A DNA stretch of 64,000 nt, from assembly GCF_033807715.1 (NCBI RefSeq), contig NC_084587.1, positions 19,133,017 through 19,197,016 of the forward strand. Direction: 5' to 3'. The notes below the pieces were generated by a model. The model had not been told where the DNA came from and did no database searches. It saw only the letters and a list, made by a program, of their open reading frames with translations. Positions 39,001 to 51,404 of this stretch are shown here, in pieces. Source of the DNA: Cololabis saira. Taxonomy: Eukaryota > Chordata > Actinopteri > Beloniformes > Belonidae. The position numbers and the translations under genes were made by a program. Positions within the stretch are counted from its first letter, which is position 1. Every line of letters begins with the position of its first letter.

Positions 39001-39055
39001 TACGCCTGTACCCCGATCTAAAAAACTAAACGCAGCCCGACCAGCCTGGTGCTGA
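33001..39055 (+). CDS. cfap97: Cilia- and flagella-associated protein 97 (hemingway family), 4 coding exons
   Basis: Coding exons 33001-33763, 34103-34383, 37887-38049 and 38949-39055, all GT-AG with matching phases, give 437 aa. The start is the ATG at 33001, giving MLNPSELHGEVDHSFFDSD, which aligns with the human amino end; the open frame extends upstream to the acceptor at 32975 but has no earlier ATG. Residues 20-250 are low-complexity and rich in Ser, Asn and Lys, with an acidic tract near DFEEESHQEQQQES. The conserved domain (about 265-400) includes NYSFSNDEVCRIDRENQRLL, SAINRQKNQQRIERENL and SEQLSDYERQIRYPGG, and is predicted coiled-coil. The family is linked to cilia and sperm flagella; its biochemical role is not known. 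It is shorter than the human protein, mainly in the disordered part. Confidence 0.93.
34811..34955 (+). pseudogene. Tc1/mariner-type transposase fragment
   Basis: The frame from 34813 reads SPDLNSIDIMCWDLRRDV, then RMSKNLRNLTQCCEKERAQ. This matches the SPDLNPIExxWxxLKR block near the end of Tc1-like transposases, with Asp in place of the usual final catalytic Glu. It ends in a stop and has no upstream transposase, so it is a relic. It lies in cfap97 intron 2 of the coding region. Confidence 0.65.
35251..35262. repeat. Short (GCTC)n run
   Basis: About five GCTC units, followed by a CACACACAC tract, in a cfap97 intron. Confidence 0.7.
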
Positions 39056-40240
39056 GAAGCCAACTGGTTCCACGGAGGTATACAACCATGCATACTCTCT
39101 TACGGATAATTATTATCACCCGGCAACCTATCGTCCCTTTTTTTTGGAATTTCAAGTGGAGTAACTGGAGAACTCTCGCGCGCCCACACACTGTGGATTT
39201 GAACGGGTAACTTTTGTCCTGTAAGATGGCTTTGCTACCATTTTGTCCATCATTTCACCATTTCCTTAGTTGTCTGAAGCAGCTCTACACGGAATATATA
39301 TACATGTACTGTACAGTATATATGTATATATAAAAAATTATATGTATAAAAATGTCTGCTTTTTGATTCCGAAATATAATACAGCCAATGTTCTAATGTC
39401 AAAGCTTTTGAAATCACTGCAGTAATTTAACTCTGTCTTCTCAATACACGAGCAACTTTGCAGTCCTTTAATTGCATTTTACAAGAAATGTTTACACTTC
39501 AGCAGTTGAAATTATAAATATTGTGATTAGGTCTGTTTTTATCAATTTTTTATTATTTATGGTCCAATTATATATTTAGAATAGTAAAATGTTTTTTTAA
39601 TTATTGTATTTTTTTCCTTTGGTGTTATATTCATGATGCCACTTGTAAATTTGAGAATACATGTCCATAAAAAATATACGTAATTAAGTAAGTTGCTTCT
39701 TTTATATCTGTTAGTACTGCCCCCTGGAAATCAAAGTTGCATCCACAGGAACCAGATTAATTCTTTGTATCAAAGAGGAAAATAGTTATGTTAACAGAAT
39801 CTAAAAAAAAGACAAGAATAGACACATATTGTTTAAGTTATTGCTGCTAAATCATAATTCAAGCCACTGAGTCATGTTTTTCACTTTTGTTGTATTCAGG
39901 CTTAGTTTTTGGTCAAAATACTGAAATGTTGCCCGTAAATATCTCACGTATTCTTGTTGTGAGTTTGTATTTATTTAATTTTAAAAGATAGTGAGAACAG
40001 AATTGCTTATTATTATATCCTCCTGACATGAAAAGAGATCTTACCATTGAAAGGGGGTGCACTTTCCTTGTTGTGACTGTAAATATTTCAGTTTTAAGGA
40101 TATGGTTCTTTATAAACAGACATTACTTAAACTGAGCCAATAGCGTATTGCTTTTAACCCATGATTTTGTCATACTGTGAACCTAAAAGAAAGACATAGA
40201 GCAAGTTATTAGACTAATAAATCTTTATTCTTAATAAAAT
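39056..40240 (+). other. cfap97 3' UTR and convergent polyadenylation zone
   Basis: Follows the cfap97 stop. Plus-strand AATAAA at 40216-40221 and 40233-40238 could end cfap97, and the minus-strand AATAAA (TTTATT at 40224-40229) is well placed to end slc25a4. The long distance from the cfap97 stop means an earlier non-canonical site is also possible. Confidence 0.5.
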
Positions 40241-40435
40241 AGTATATGAGGTGGGATACAAAGGTCAGTGGTCACAACATATGGGCCTGAACAGCAGCTT
40301 CACAAACATAAGGAGCATATTTGTTATCATCTGTATCATGTCGTCATCTCCACCTGATCTCATATTAAGACTGCCTTTTTGCAAATTGTAGATGGGATGT
40401 AAACACGTTTTCTGACGCCAGACTATAACCCAGGT

Positions 40436-40470
40436 CAAGTACGCCTGTCCACCTATTACAGGCGTACTTG
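40436..40470 (-). promoter_or_regulatory. Perfect 13-bp hairpin in the slc25a4 3' UTR
   Basis: CAAGTACGCCTGT, a 9-base loop (CCACCTATT) and the exact complement ACAGGCGTACTTG. It lies about 117 bases after the slc25a4 stop in the transcript direction. The structure is seen in the sequence; a role is inferred only. Confidence 0.6.
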
Positions 40471-40586
40471 CGCAGGAGTGGTAGCCTTCATGTCCACTTT
40501 GTATTTCACCAAGTTGGTATCACCATAGCACAATAAATAAGACTTAAACACAGTGTAGGGTTTCGTCGGGGACTAGGGTTACGAGT

Positions 40587-42595
40587 TTAGTTCGCGTACT
40601 TCTTGATCTCGTCGTACAACACCAACACGAAGGCACCGCCCATGCCTCTGATCACGTTGGACCAGGCACCCTTGAAGAAGGCATTTCCTCCCTCGTCTTT
40701 CATGATCTTCTTCCAGCAGTCCATTGTGCCCTTGTACATGATGTCAGCTTTGGAAACAGAAACATATCAAGAGTCAAGGCGTGATATCCGCGGAAAAACG
40801 TGCGTAAAGCGCGCAATGGTGCCAACGTAGTCGGAGTCGGAAAACACACTCACCTCCTTTGCGTCCTGACTGCATCATCATACGACGTCGGACGGTGTCG
40901 AAGGGGTATGAGATGATACCTGCTGCAGCGGTGACGGTCTGTGCGATCATCCAGGTGACGATGATGTGCGTATTCTTGGGATCTGGCAGCATACCTGTAT
41001 AGGATGCAAATGTAAAAGTCACCCACCCACCGTGATTTTGTTTGATTTATTTCATTAAACATTGTGGTTACATCAGTGCGCACCCTTTGCCGTGTCGAAG
41101 CATCCGAAGTAAGCCGCTCTGTAGATGATGATACCCTGCACCGACACGTTGAATCCCAGATACAGGCCCTTGAGGCCGTCGGTTTTGAAGATCTTGGAGA
41201 TGCAGTTGCCAAGGCCGGTGAACTCCCTCTCGGCCGAGCCCTTCCCGATGTCTGCAGCCAGCCTCGTCCTGGCGAAGTCGAGCGGATACACGAAGCAGAG
41301 CGAGGTCGCGCCGGCCGCGCCTCCGGAGGCCAGGTTACCTGCGAAGTAACGCCAGAACTGCGTTTTCTGATCCACGCCGCCCAGGAAGATCTTCTTGTAC
41401 TTGTCTTTGAAGGCGAAGTTGAGGGCTTGGGTGGGGAAGTACCGGATGACGTTGGCCAGGTTGCCTCTCCAGAAGGAAATGAAGCCCTGTTCCTTGGGGA
41501 TTCTTACCACACAGTCCATGATTCCCTTGTACTGCATCTCAGCTGTGATCTGTTTGCTGGCATGTTGGACCTGAAGAGTAAAGAAAAAGTACATTAAAGG
41601 ATAAATATCATTTACACATACACAGAACATATTGCGCCCTGAATGCCCCCCAAAAAACAAACAAACAAACAAAAAAAACATTTAAAACCGGTGTTGTGCC
41701 AAAAAGTGATTGCCTGCCAGAATCTGATTTCTCCCCTGAAAATGGGTCTTTTTACCTGCCAAAAATTGATTGAAGGCCAAATACAATGAATGAAAGGTTG
41801 TTCCTACCTAAATATGATTTGATCTCATTCTTGAGCTTCATAATCTGAAAATCTGACGTTTTAGCGCTATCGCTCAATGGGCTGCTGTGCGCGCTCCCGC
41901 GGCCAGAAATCAGAAGAAATCAGATTCTGGCAGGCAATCCCTTTTTGGCACAACACCGGCTCTTCTGAAGTTTAAAAATATATTGATTATTCCACTGGCA
42001 TCAAGTTGTTGAATATTCAGAAGACAAGTGATATCCAGTTGTATACCCGTCTCTCCGAAGGCGAACTCCCGACATTTGAGACTCTGTATTAGATTACATG
42101 CTTTAAGTTAAATTTAGCAGTTCGCTTTCACTAAACAGTCTTTTACTTAAGCAATCTTCTAAATTGTAATAATGGCAAATCTAACAAACAAATTAAACAC
42201 AAATATATTGCAATTTTTCATCGTTGCACAGATCATGATGCCTGGGCACCATCGCGCAAACCTGTGCGTAAAACTATCTCCACTCGGATTTTCACGTGTC
42301 CAATTACGCACAAGACTGTGCGAACCGTCTCAGACTCAAGCTGTACGTTTGTTCCTTTCAAGCAATCCACGATTAGAAGTTTTAATGTTTGCTTTATCCA
42401 CGATCCACGAATTATACGAACTTTACGCACAAAGCTGCGCACAAGCGACCGTGCCACGCGCAACAGCTGGTCTGATGACTTTACCTGGAGCAGCAGTTTG
42501 ACTCGCTCAATGGGGGCGACAGCTGTTTTGGAGATGGCTGCGGCGATGCCACCGGCCAAAAAGTCCTTCATAAAACTAACCACCGCGTCCGACAT
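40587..42595 (-). CDS. slc25a4: Mitochondrial ADP/ATP translocase 1, 4 exons
   Basis: Inner-membrane carrier that exchanges matrix ATP for cytosolic ADP. Exons on the minus strand: 42595-42485, 41570-41084, 40994-40854, 40747-40587, joining in phase to 299 aa (human 298). It has the three mitochondrial-carrier repeats, each with the PxD/ExxR/K signature: PIERVK (residues 28-33), PLDFAR in exon 2 and PFDTVR in exon 3. The nucleotide-carrier hallmark RRRMMM follows the third signature. The carboxyl end is [17 protein letters not shown]. Exon 2 ends at an unusual donor, GTGCGC; the others are ordinary. Assigned to slc25a4 rather than a5 or a6 because cfap97 lies beside it, as in human. Its high GC content at third positions fits a strongly expressed gene. 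Confidence 0.95.
41687..41960. mobile_element. Inverted-repeat MITE, family C, in slc25a4 intron 1
   Basis: Ends CCGGTGTTGTGCCAAAAAG, then TGATTGCCTGCCAG, answered at the right by CTGGCAGGCAATCCC and CTTTTTGGCACAACACCGG. About 33-bp terminal inverted repeats and no coding capacity. A clear target duplication was not found. Confidence 0.75.
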
Positions 42596-42691
42596 GGTTG
42601 ATGTGGGAGTTCAGACCTCTTCCAAAACTTGACCAAGGTCCTGAAGGAAACCCTACGCCCCTCCGAGTGGACGAGCCACCCCCCACGTCTT

Positions 42692-42700
42692 CTTATATAC
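42692..42700 (-). promoter_or_regulatory. TATA box of slc25a4
   Basis: Minus-strand GTATATAAG about 100 bases upstream of the ATG, followed by GACGTGGGGGGTGGC. Distance and sequence fit a TATA-driven start, as in mammalian ANT1, a muscle-enriched gene. Confidence 0.7.
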
Positions 42701-42719
42701 GGGGGGCATTTATCGCGAG

Positions 42720-43070
42720 AATTTTGAGTGATGGATTTGCATTTTGTCGAACAGTTAGACGAGGTTGAATAAATATCCGAGGTTGAAGTTCAAGTGCGCC
42801 ATATTCCTGGTGTCAAGAGTGGGCCAAAACCAGGGACGTTTAAAGGACATATTGTGTGTGATTTTAACATGGTAAAAATACAAATGTGTACAATCCTAGT
42901 CACAGAGAAGCCCCACTATTGCACAGTCTTCTCATTAACAGTAGGCAGAGTGAGTTTCAAAAACCAGAAAATGAAGACTACAATTATATTGCAGCACAAG
43001 TGCATTCATTCTACACCAAAATTGTTTTTATTCTGACAAAAGAGCTCATGATTCTAAGATAAGATAAAAT
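42720..43070. other. Spacer upstream of slc25a4
   Basis: No gene recognised. Short open frames only; no microsatellite or transposon end seen before 43071. Confidence 0.4.
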
Positions 43071-43165
43071 AAGATAATCCTTTAATAGTCCCACAGAGGG
43101 GAAATTTGCAGTTTACAGCAGCAAAGGGGATAGTGCAAAAACAAGAGGCATCAATAGAAATAGTA
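43071..43165. repeat. Fish retroelement tail fragment
   Basis: Contains AAGATAATCCTTTAATAGTCCC, split here as AATCCTTTAATAGTCCC and ACAGAGGGGAAATTTGCAG, then GCAAAGGGGATAGTGC. This is a very common teleost LINE/SINE end often found beside tetranucleotide repeats, as here. Confidence 0.5.
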
Positions 43166-43176
43166 ATAACAACACA

Positions 43177-43376
<200 letters not shown>

Positions 43377-44098
43377 GACACTTTGATCAGGAGTTTTGAT
43401 GTGAAATTTCATCATGGAAATTTTAAAATGTCGACATATATCTTGGTTCAAACATAAACCAGCCAACTTGGCTCGGTTTTGTTCCACTGAGGAGAGCTGG
43501 ACATAACGTCCTGCAGTCACATGTTCTCCTCTCAAATGTGGATGCTGTCCAAAGTTTTCAGGTCGTCTTGCTTTGTGACTGACGGAGCATTGAAGGAACA
43601 ACTCGATGGCGATGGCATTTAAAAGCGCATGAAATCCATAAACCACAAACGCAGTAGCTCAACAGGTCACGTCTGCAAAATAAATATTCTTAAAAGTATC
43701 ATTTAAAGTAAGTTGAAATACTTTATTGATTATTATTAAATTGTACTTACCTAAAAAGAAAATCCAATCAATGAACAGTCTTCCTGTAGGACCGTAGTGT
43801 GCACTTTTTGGACCACTAGATGGCGCTCTTTGACTGCAGAAGGGAACATTAATAATGTGAAACAATTTATTTTTTCAGATATCCTTAAAACTTTAAGGAG
43901 TTTATTCTTAACGTCAGCATATCGTACAAATCTGAGCATTAGATCGTTTTATTTGTTGTTTAAAGAGATAAAACGAGATTAGGAAATGCTTAACAAGTAG
44001 GATGAAAAAAGTCCATTAAAGTCTGCCTTCACAGTGCAGTTGAATTGTGATTTGTTCCTAATTGTAATTCACAGGGCTATGGATTTAGTTCTTGTCAG

Positions 44099-44488
44099 GA
44101 CCGGTGTCAGAATCTGATTTCTACCCTAAAAATGGTTCTTTTTACCTGCCAAAAATTGATTGAAGGCCAAATACAGTTAATGAAAGGTTGTTTCTACCTA
44201 GATATGATTTGATCTCATGCTTTAGCTTCATAATATAAACACTAGAGCTCACAGGATTGCTTTTAACTCTTTTAAAGGACCGTTACAACACAAAATAGGC
44301 ATTTTCACCTGCCATAAATTGATTGAAGGCCAAATACAGTTAATGAAAAGTTGTTTCTGCCTAAATATGACTTGATCTCATTCTTGAGCTTCATAATCTG
44401 AAAATCGGGCTGCTGTGCGCGCTCCCGCGGCCAGAAATCAGAAGAAATCAGATTCTGGCAGGCAATCACTTTTTGGCACAACACCGGC
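44099..44488. mobile_element. Family C MITE, rearranged second copy
   Basis: The right end (CTGGCAGGCAATCAC, CTTTTTGGCACAACACCGG) is intact. The left terminal repeat is shortened to CCGGTGT joined directly to CAGAATCTGATTTC. An internal module starting CTGCCAAAAATTGATTGAAGG (44147) is repeated from 44310, so the copy is a deletion-duplication derivative of the type at 41687. Confidence 0.7.
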
Positions 44489-47400
44489 TCAACATCCACC
44501 TGTTGCTTTGTAGTCGTGCTGTCTTTATGATTCAATAGGGGGCGCTACAGAGCTGGGTATTTATCTGCAAGAGTGCCACTGACTCGGGAGCATTTGTGAT
44601 ACTCAACGCACAAAGATAGTTGTTTTTTTTCCCTCCTCACTTACTTCCCACACAACAGTGAAATTAATGCACCACTTTACTTGTTCCCAACTGGGGAAAA
44701 ACTCTTAAGCAGCTCCCAGCCGCCAGGTCAGAGGTCAGACCCGGCTGCAGGGCTGCAACGTTAGAAGAAGTCAGGAATTAAGTACCTAGATCACTACAGC
44801 ACTTCAGAGGCTGCACCTGCTTTAGGCCACGCAAAAGTCACGCTTTTATGCAGTTTCACACGCACATTATATCCGACACTTGATTCATTTAAAATCGTTC
44901 TGCTTGGTTTTATATACTTTCTTCTATACACTTATTGTCAAAGATCTCAGTTATAAAGAAAAACATTTAAACTTAAATTATACAATTTATTCAATGTAGA
45001 TGCATTGATTTTTGCATCATAAAAGTTTGGCAAATTCATAAGATCTGGCATTTTATTTTATTTATTTTAACTCCCAGATAACAGCTCTTTGAAAAACTGT
45101 AGTCTCAAAAAGGGATATAACCACTTTGTCGGTCTATTTATGAAACTTAATTGGACTTACATTTTCTTTTTATAATTTGCAGATAAGAAGTTATTGCTGG
45201 GTTTCATGCTCTCGGTCCTTTGTTGCCACTAATATCTAAATTTAATAAAGATGAGCAAAAGTCGTTGCTTGGTAACCTTGGATTTTAAACACAGAGGGAG
45301 GGGTCACGGAGCGGGTGGGGTGCGCTTGGATTTGCATTTTGAATATGAAGAGCTGCAGGTGTCAGACAGTTAGCCCCCCCCACCCCTCCCCAGCACACAC
45401 ACCAGACACAGCCGTCACACACACTTCACACACCAGTACCGCCACTGATTTTATCTGAAACTTTGACGAGCATGTTTTTACCCTTCAGATCCCCCCGCTG
45501 TCCATGTCAGACAAGTAGCAGCTCACAGATAATGGAGATTATGAATGTCAGACAGGGTTAAAACCACTGATATTGAGGTTTGAACTCACCAGCATGAGAC
45601 TATTGGATTCTTCTGACTTCAGGATTTCAATAACATTTGGCCATGATGTACCAGTGCAAAATTAGGTTGGTGTGGATAAAAAACAAAACAACAACAAAGA
45701 GATATTTAAACTGATTTTTATTCAGTTGTAAACATGGATCCAGTGTGGTTTCATACTTTTCTTTATCTTCTTAATCTAATTTCTTAATGTAAATCCATTT
45801 AGCCATTTCCAGCCTGCAGCATATATTAAAAAAAAAAAAGCAATCAGTTTGTATTGTTACTTGTAGCTCTCATAAAGACACTTGTTTAAATTTAAATTTA
45901 AAAGACACTCAGCTTTTGAGGATACCAGATTAGAAACGGCTACATTATTTGTCCTATCCTTCCTGAAAGCACGTGCAGCAGTACAGGGCCGTCAATATTT
46001 GTTTAAAATTATACCGTTTTTTGTTTTGTTCTGTTGGGGTTTTTTCAGTATAGGAAACGTTAGGTGGGACCAGACTTATGTGAGAGAAGTTTAACCAATC
46101 AATGACATGTTCTTGCTAAGCTCATCCTGCTTCATACGTGTATTGATATCAGTTCAGGTCTGCAGGCAGACCAGTGTAGTAGAACCTTCACCCTTTTCTC
46201 TGTCAGTTTTACATTTTTTGTTGAAAGTGCACAGATGTTTCTGGAAAAAGCGTTTTTAATTAAACATGTGCTTACCTAAAATCTCAACGTGTTTCTCTGC
46301 ATTAATGCTGCAAACTCAGAAGTGGAAATTCCTTTTGCCAACAGCAGTGATTCAGCCTTGTACCGTCACAGAGACTGGGGTTTGGACTTGTTGCTGATAA
46401 CAGTCAGGATGCTTAAGCCATGTCATCCAAAAGTAATTTTTTTTCCTCCTTTTTTTTATGGAAAATTAGAAATGCTAATAAAGGTTTTTTTTTTTCAAGG
46501 TTTAAACTTTCAACAACATTTGTGGATGTTTTCAGAGCAGCAGAAAATGAAGCACTGATATCAAGATATGTTTAAAGATAAGCTCGAGAGAGGAAGGAAC
46601 AACATCTCGACAGCTACTATAATTGCAGCACAGACAGTGAACTGTGTTAAAATTACAAACAACTTTAAAAGAAACTTTCTCTTTTACAGATGTCAACAGT
46701 TCGTTTGGATGAATGATGACTAATTCAGTTACAGTTTCCACTATCAAACACTGTATGTTTATCAGAATGGGCTGACAAATGCTAAACAAAAGTAAATCTT
46801 GAGTTTTAATTCTTCAGACCACATACACATTTCCACTGTGTGGTAGTTCATACCAAATATCCAAACCGAGAGGAATTGATGTCGCTTCTGGGTTAGTTTA
46901 ACATAACACTTGGTTCTTATAGCACAGGAGAGTTTAAAGTGGCATTCGTGAACCTAACTTCATATATTCGTGCTTAAGAAAGGTTTCAGACAGTATTTCC
47001 TTGTTTATGTGATCACGAGGTATAGATGAGTGACTGTTCAGGTTTAGACTTGTCTCTCTTGCACTGAAATTCCTCCAGATTCCATTATTATCCGATTATT
47101 TTATGCACTGTAGAAGGAAAATATGCAAATCCATCCCAGATTTTTATTTGAGGAACTTTGTTTTTAAACATTGAAATGATTTTCATCAGTATGATGACAA
47201 ACTATCCCTTGACTATGTATATGCAGTGTCAACAAATAAAAGGAAATTCACATTACACAATCAGAATAACTCTTGGTTCATGTCTGTAATCAAATAAAAT
47301 GTAAAAAGAAATGCAAGATAGTTTTATTTTATCTATTTATTTATTTAGTTTTATTTCATTTCATTTCATTTCATGAAAATCTGCTATTACATGAATTTTC

Positions 47401-50400
47401 TTAAACACACAACGCACTCGTAAATGGTGACAGAAGTGGAAAAGGTAACATTGTTAGCTGCATCTGTACAGACTGATGAAGTCCTGCCACGTCTGCTTTT
47501 ATAATATTTATTACAACCTTTCTTAAGTAAACAGCACTGTATTTAGAAATGTTTCAAATACTCAAACCCATCTTGTATATTTATAGATTAAAGCAATGTT
47601 GTTTTTTTAATTTACTTTACTTTAACATAAAAAATTGGACATTCCTGTAAACATCACTGAGACAAACCTGCTGCATTGAACTACTATGCTGCAAAATATA
47701 GTTCCACACAGTTTTCAGACTATTTGTTTGTACATTTTTAAAAATTCATAGTTGTGTATATACCATAATTGTCTTTTGTAAATTGTATAAAAAATGTAAA
47801 AAAAAATAAATGTTTTAACACAATAGAAGGGAGATGATTTAAGACAAGAATGTTGGCCGTTTATTCCCTCACAATCCTCGATCCCATGAGTTTCCTGTTT
47901 GAGGTCACTATTTTATTATTGTGACTTCAAATTCATCAAGCTGGAAGACACACTGGGACAAAGCTTTCAAGAGCCCAAAAGAAGTGTTTCCACTTTGTCT
48001 TTTGTTGCCTTTATTAGCTGTTACCTGCTCTCATAAACATTAAAGGGCTACATGTAACTGGGACACACTGAGGCTCGAAAACAGAAGACAGAGATGGAGA
48101 TGGAGTCACACAGCTGACATTTTACACTTGCAGTAAAGGCAGAGCAGCCTGAGCTGCAGAAAACCCCCATGACCAGTCAGGAAGACCTGGAGACACACAG
48201 TCAGTCAAATTAAGAATGGGAACATGAAAAGATGACAGCAGATCTGGAGTTGAGGAAAGACAGGCTGAATAACAAATCTGATGATGAGGAAACGGAAAAA
48301 AAAAAAAAATTCCAGTTGACTGACTGGTTTTTACTATTCGACAACCGTAGCTGTCTGGCAAATGAAAAATGAACAATTTGGGGGTTTTTACATTTTTGTT
48401 AGTAAATTGTATCGGCTTTGTTCTGACCATTTCATCAAGAGAAAGTTCATATACTGTACCTACGCTGACAATCAATGAATCACCTTTTCTAAATAATCTG
48501 TTCTGCAATTCTTTGATTCCAGCCTCTGAAATATGTATATCACATAATATTCTACATCACTAAACTGGATGTCTCTGTATCTATTGTTGCAACAAATGTG
48601 TAGGAACTTGTGATGACCAACTTCAACATACACAATATTATGCACTTTGTATATCAAGGGCTTTGCAGGGGTGCGATGTCTTTCCCAACAACACGTAGCA
48701 GCAGATTGAACTACTGACCTTTCAGGATTTACTTCACTCGCTGATTCAAAACTGCCCCCACCTCGTTGCTGCCATGTTATTGGATATCAGTTTAGCTTCC
48801 GTGTCATGTACAAACAGAAGTTTATAAAGAAACCAGGACTGGACCTCCAAATCTGCAGTTAGATGACAAAATACGACCGAGCTTCAGCTGTGCTGTCGAG
48901 TTAAAGTTACAGGATAAAAATGAATAAAATCTGCTTCTACTTGCATGTAACATTGATAAAAAAAAAATAATAACAATGATTAAAAAAGGCAAATACAAAT
49001 AAAGACAGGACATAAACTAAGACTATTTTTTGATGTGCAGTAATTACGTTTGCCGATGACATATATATATATACAAATTTGCAAGGCCTCTGCTTGCAGC
49101 TGAGGGCTTTAAAAAAGCACTAACGTTAGTTTTACTTAAGTAAAAATATACAATCATATGAAAAATACATGCATGTTTCCCTTAATTTCAGTATCCCATC
49201 TACATCTAACTTACTAAATGAGCATCTCGACTGACAGCAGGCATTTTAAATATATGTACAATAAGAACATATCCAATAACAATCCAGTAAAGTGCTCCTG
49301 CTTTTGTTTTTGACACTTAGGGGATTTCAAGAGTATAAATCGGTGTCAGTGTTTACACAACAGCTGTAAAGCTGGGCCTGATGGAGAGCAGAGCAAGCAT
49401 CTGTTTCACAGATTATGCTCCTAAATTGGATAAACTAGGCATTTGTACACTTTGCTAATAGTCCATTTTCAGGATTTAGGGAGGCCAGGGAGGAGGATGA
49501 GCACTAATGAGATCTCTCCCAGTATGTTTGAGGGTGATTATGTGAAAGTGAACAAACATAAGAATAGTGATCTAACAATGTTGCTCTATTCTTTGCTTGT
49601 TTTCCCTTCTTCTTTATTTCTATTACTCATTAGGTAAATCTTGTTTATTCCACATCTAACTCTGACTGAGATAAGTATAGATACTCCACAAAACAAAAAG
49701 TCATCTCTTTCCTACGAAGCCTATAGGTTTCTTTTACCTTTAAAAATGTTAAATAGCAGCACTCAACCCTCGGCCATGATAAAAGAGCATCACTCTGGCC
49801 GTTGGTCAATCAAGATGAACAAATCAGTTCAGAGCATGAACGCGCTTGAAGTACCCTCGAGACGACAGTTCCTCTTACTCAAGTGTGTGAGCTTACATTC
49901 ATCTATTCTTCTTGCAATGTGGAAAGATAACAACCTCTCCAAACAACAGTACCATTTTAGGCAGATTTCCAATCCCTCTTTAAGGGCCTAAGTGTCAAAT
50001 TAGAGGGTTCATTTTATCTGGAAAATGGTCCCGTCTGTGATTTGAGTGTGTGATGAGGAAAGTGTTCTCTCTATTGTTTAAGGTCACTGCATCATATTAG
50101 ACATTTGTCCAAGGAAAGAAACAGTCATGACTTCATCTTATCACAGGATTGCTTGTAATATACATTGCATTTTATGTAAAAAATATTATAATATAATATC
50201 AAAAAATATAGTTGAAAGTGTTTAATAAAAACTTAAAAAGTAGTTCATAAAAAAGCCTCAGCTTAGTGCGACTTGCTCACAAGCACCAAAATAATACAGT
50301 CTGAAAATATTGGCATCTTTTTTAGAACTGAAATCTTGGTTGCAAGTAATTTTTTTTTATTATTATTTCAAATGTATCAGTTTTTAAATTGATAATGGTC

Positions 50401-51357
50401 TTTAAATTAAAATAACTCTAATAAAAATGTTGCAACATTGCAAGATGACTCTACATTGTTAGTTATACATAAGTAATTGAAATCCAATTGATGGTCTCTA
50501 TAGTAAAATTACAGTTAAAAAGAAAAGAAGCAGAAAACAAGAATGGTTTGTAAAAACCCTTAAATATCTTACTATTAAGTTTGATATAGAATCATTTGAT
50601 CTGGTATGAAGTGTTTTGACAGAAATTTCAGTTCAAAAGCATTTACACCACTTTAATAAGTAGGAATCACCATGTGATGTGAAGCGTTGCTTTTATTTGT
50701 TTGGTGGGTTCCCTTTGACAAGTATTTAAGAGCATTTGTAAGAAATCTTTCTCTCTCAGTTCATAGCTCTGCTGTTTTAAACCATAGAAAAGATATAATT
50801 GTTTCTGTACTACAACAGTGAAAAAAAGTCAGTGAATTTTATTTATTTATTTATTTATTTTAATACTTTTACTGTATTCAGATTAAATCTTTGCCTGAGT
50901 TTTACATGTAATGGATACCATCAACCACAAATAACCCCTAAATGTCACAAACGTTTAGTCAAATCTAATGTCTTCATACATTTTTGTCTCTGTGAAAACA
51001 GAGTTTCAGATTATCTGCGAACTTTCAAAGTAGATTAGTTTTAAAAGGCTTTTACAGCTTTGATAAATCAATCTGTTTTCATGTGTGTGTGTGCTTGTGC
51101 TTCTGTGTTTGTGCGCCTGATTGTGTATCAATGCCCCTCGCACTGGGGAATAAGTTGTTGCTAGTCCTTCCATCTTGATTTGAGGGCTGGAGAGAGGTCA
51201 CCTGACCTCTTGACCCTCTTGTGTGGAGCGCCTGTCCTCGGTGTCCAGAGACCCTGCCAGCGGGTTAATGAGCGACAGCCGCTCGGGCCACGTTGGGCCG
51301 TGGCTAAGTGACTGGACCGGATGACCCCCCCTCTGGTAGACTCAGTCAAACACCCCC

Positions 51358-51404
51358 TTGCCCCGTGTGGCCCTTGTGGCCCTTGTGGCCCTTGTGGCCC
51401 TTGT
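51358..51404. repeat. 9-bp tandem repeat
   Basis: About four units of GGCCCTTGT in a row. Short and probably non-functional. Confidence 0.8.

Noticed and set aside
41064..41597. 177-codon plus-strand frame opposite slc25a4 exon 2
   Set aside because: Antisense shadow of a GC-rich conserved exon.
48122..48508. 128-codon minus-strand frame
   Set aside because: No recognisable domain, runs through a poly-A tract read as Phe, and has no splice or promoter context.
49641..49991. 116-codon plus-strand frame
   Set aside because: Composition is ordinary, no family is recognised and there are no flanking splice signals that extend it. It is probably chance.
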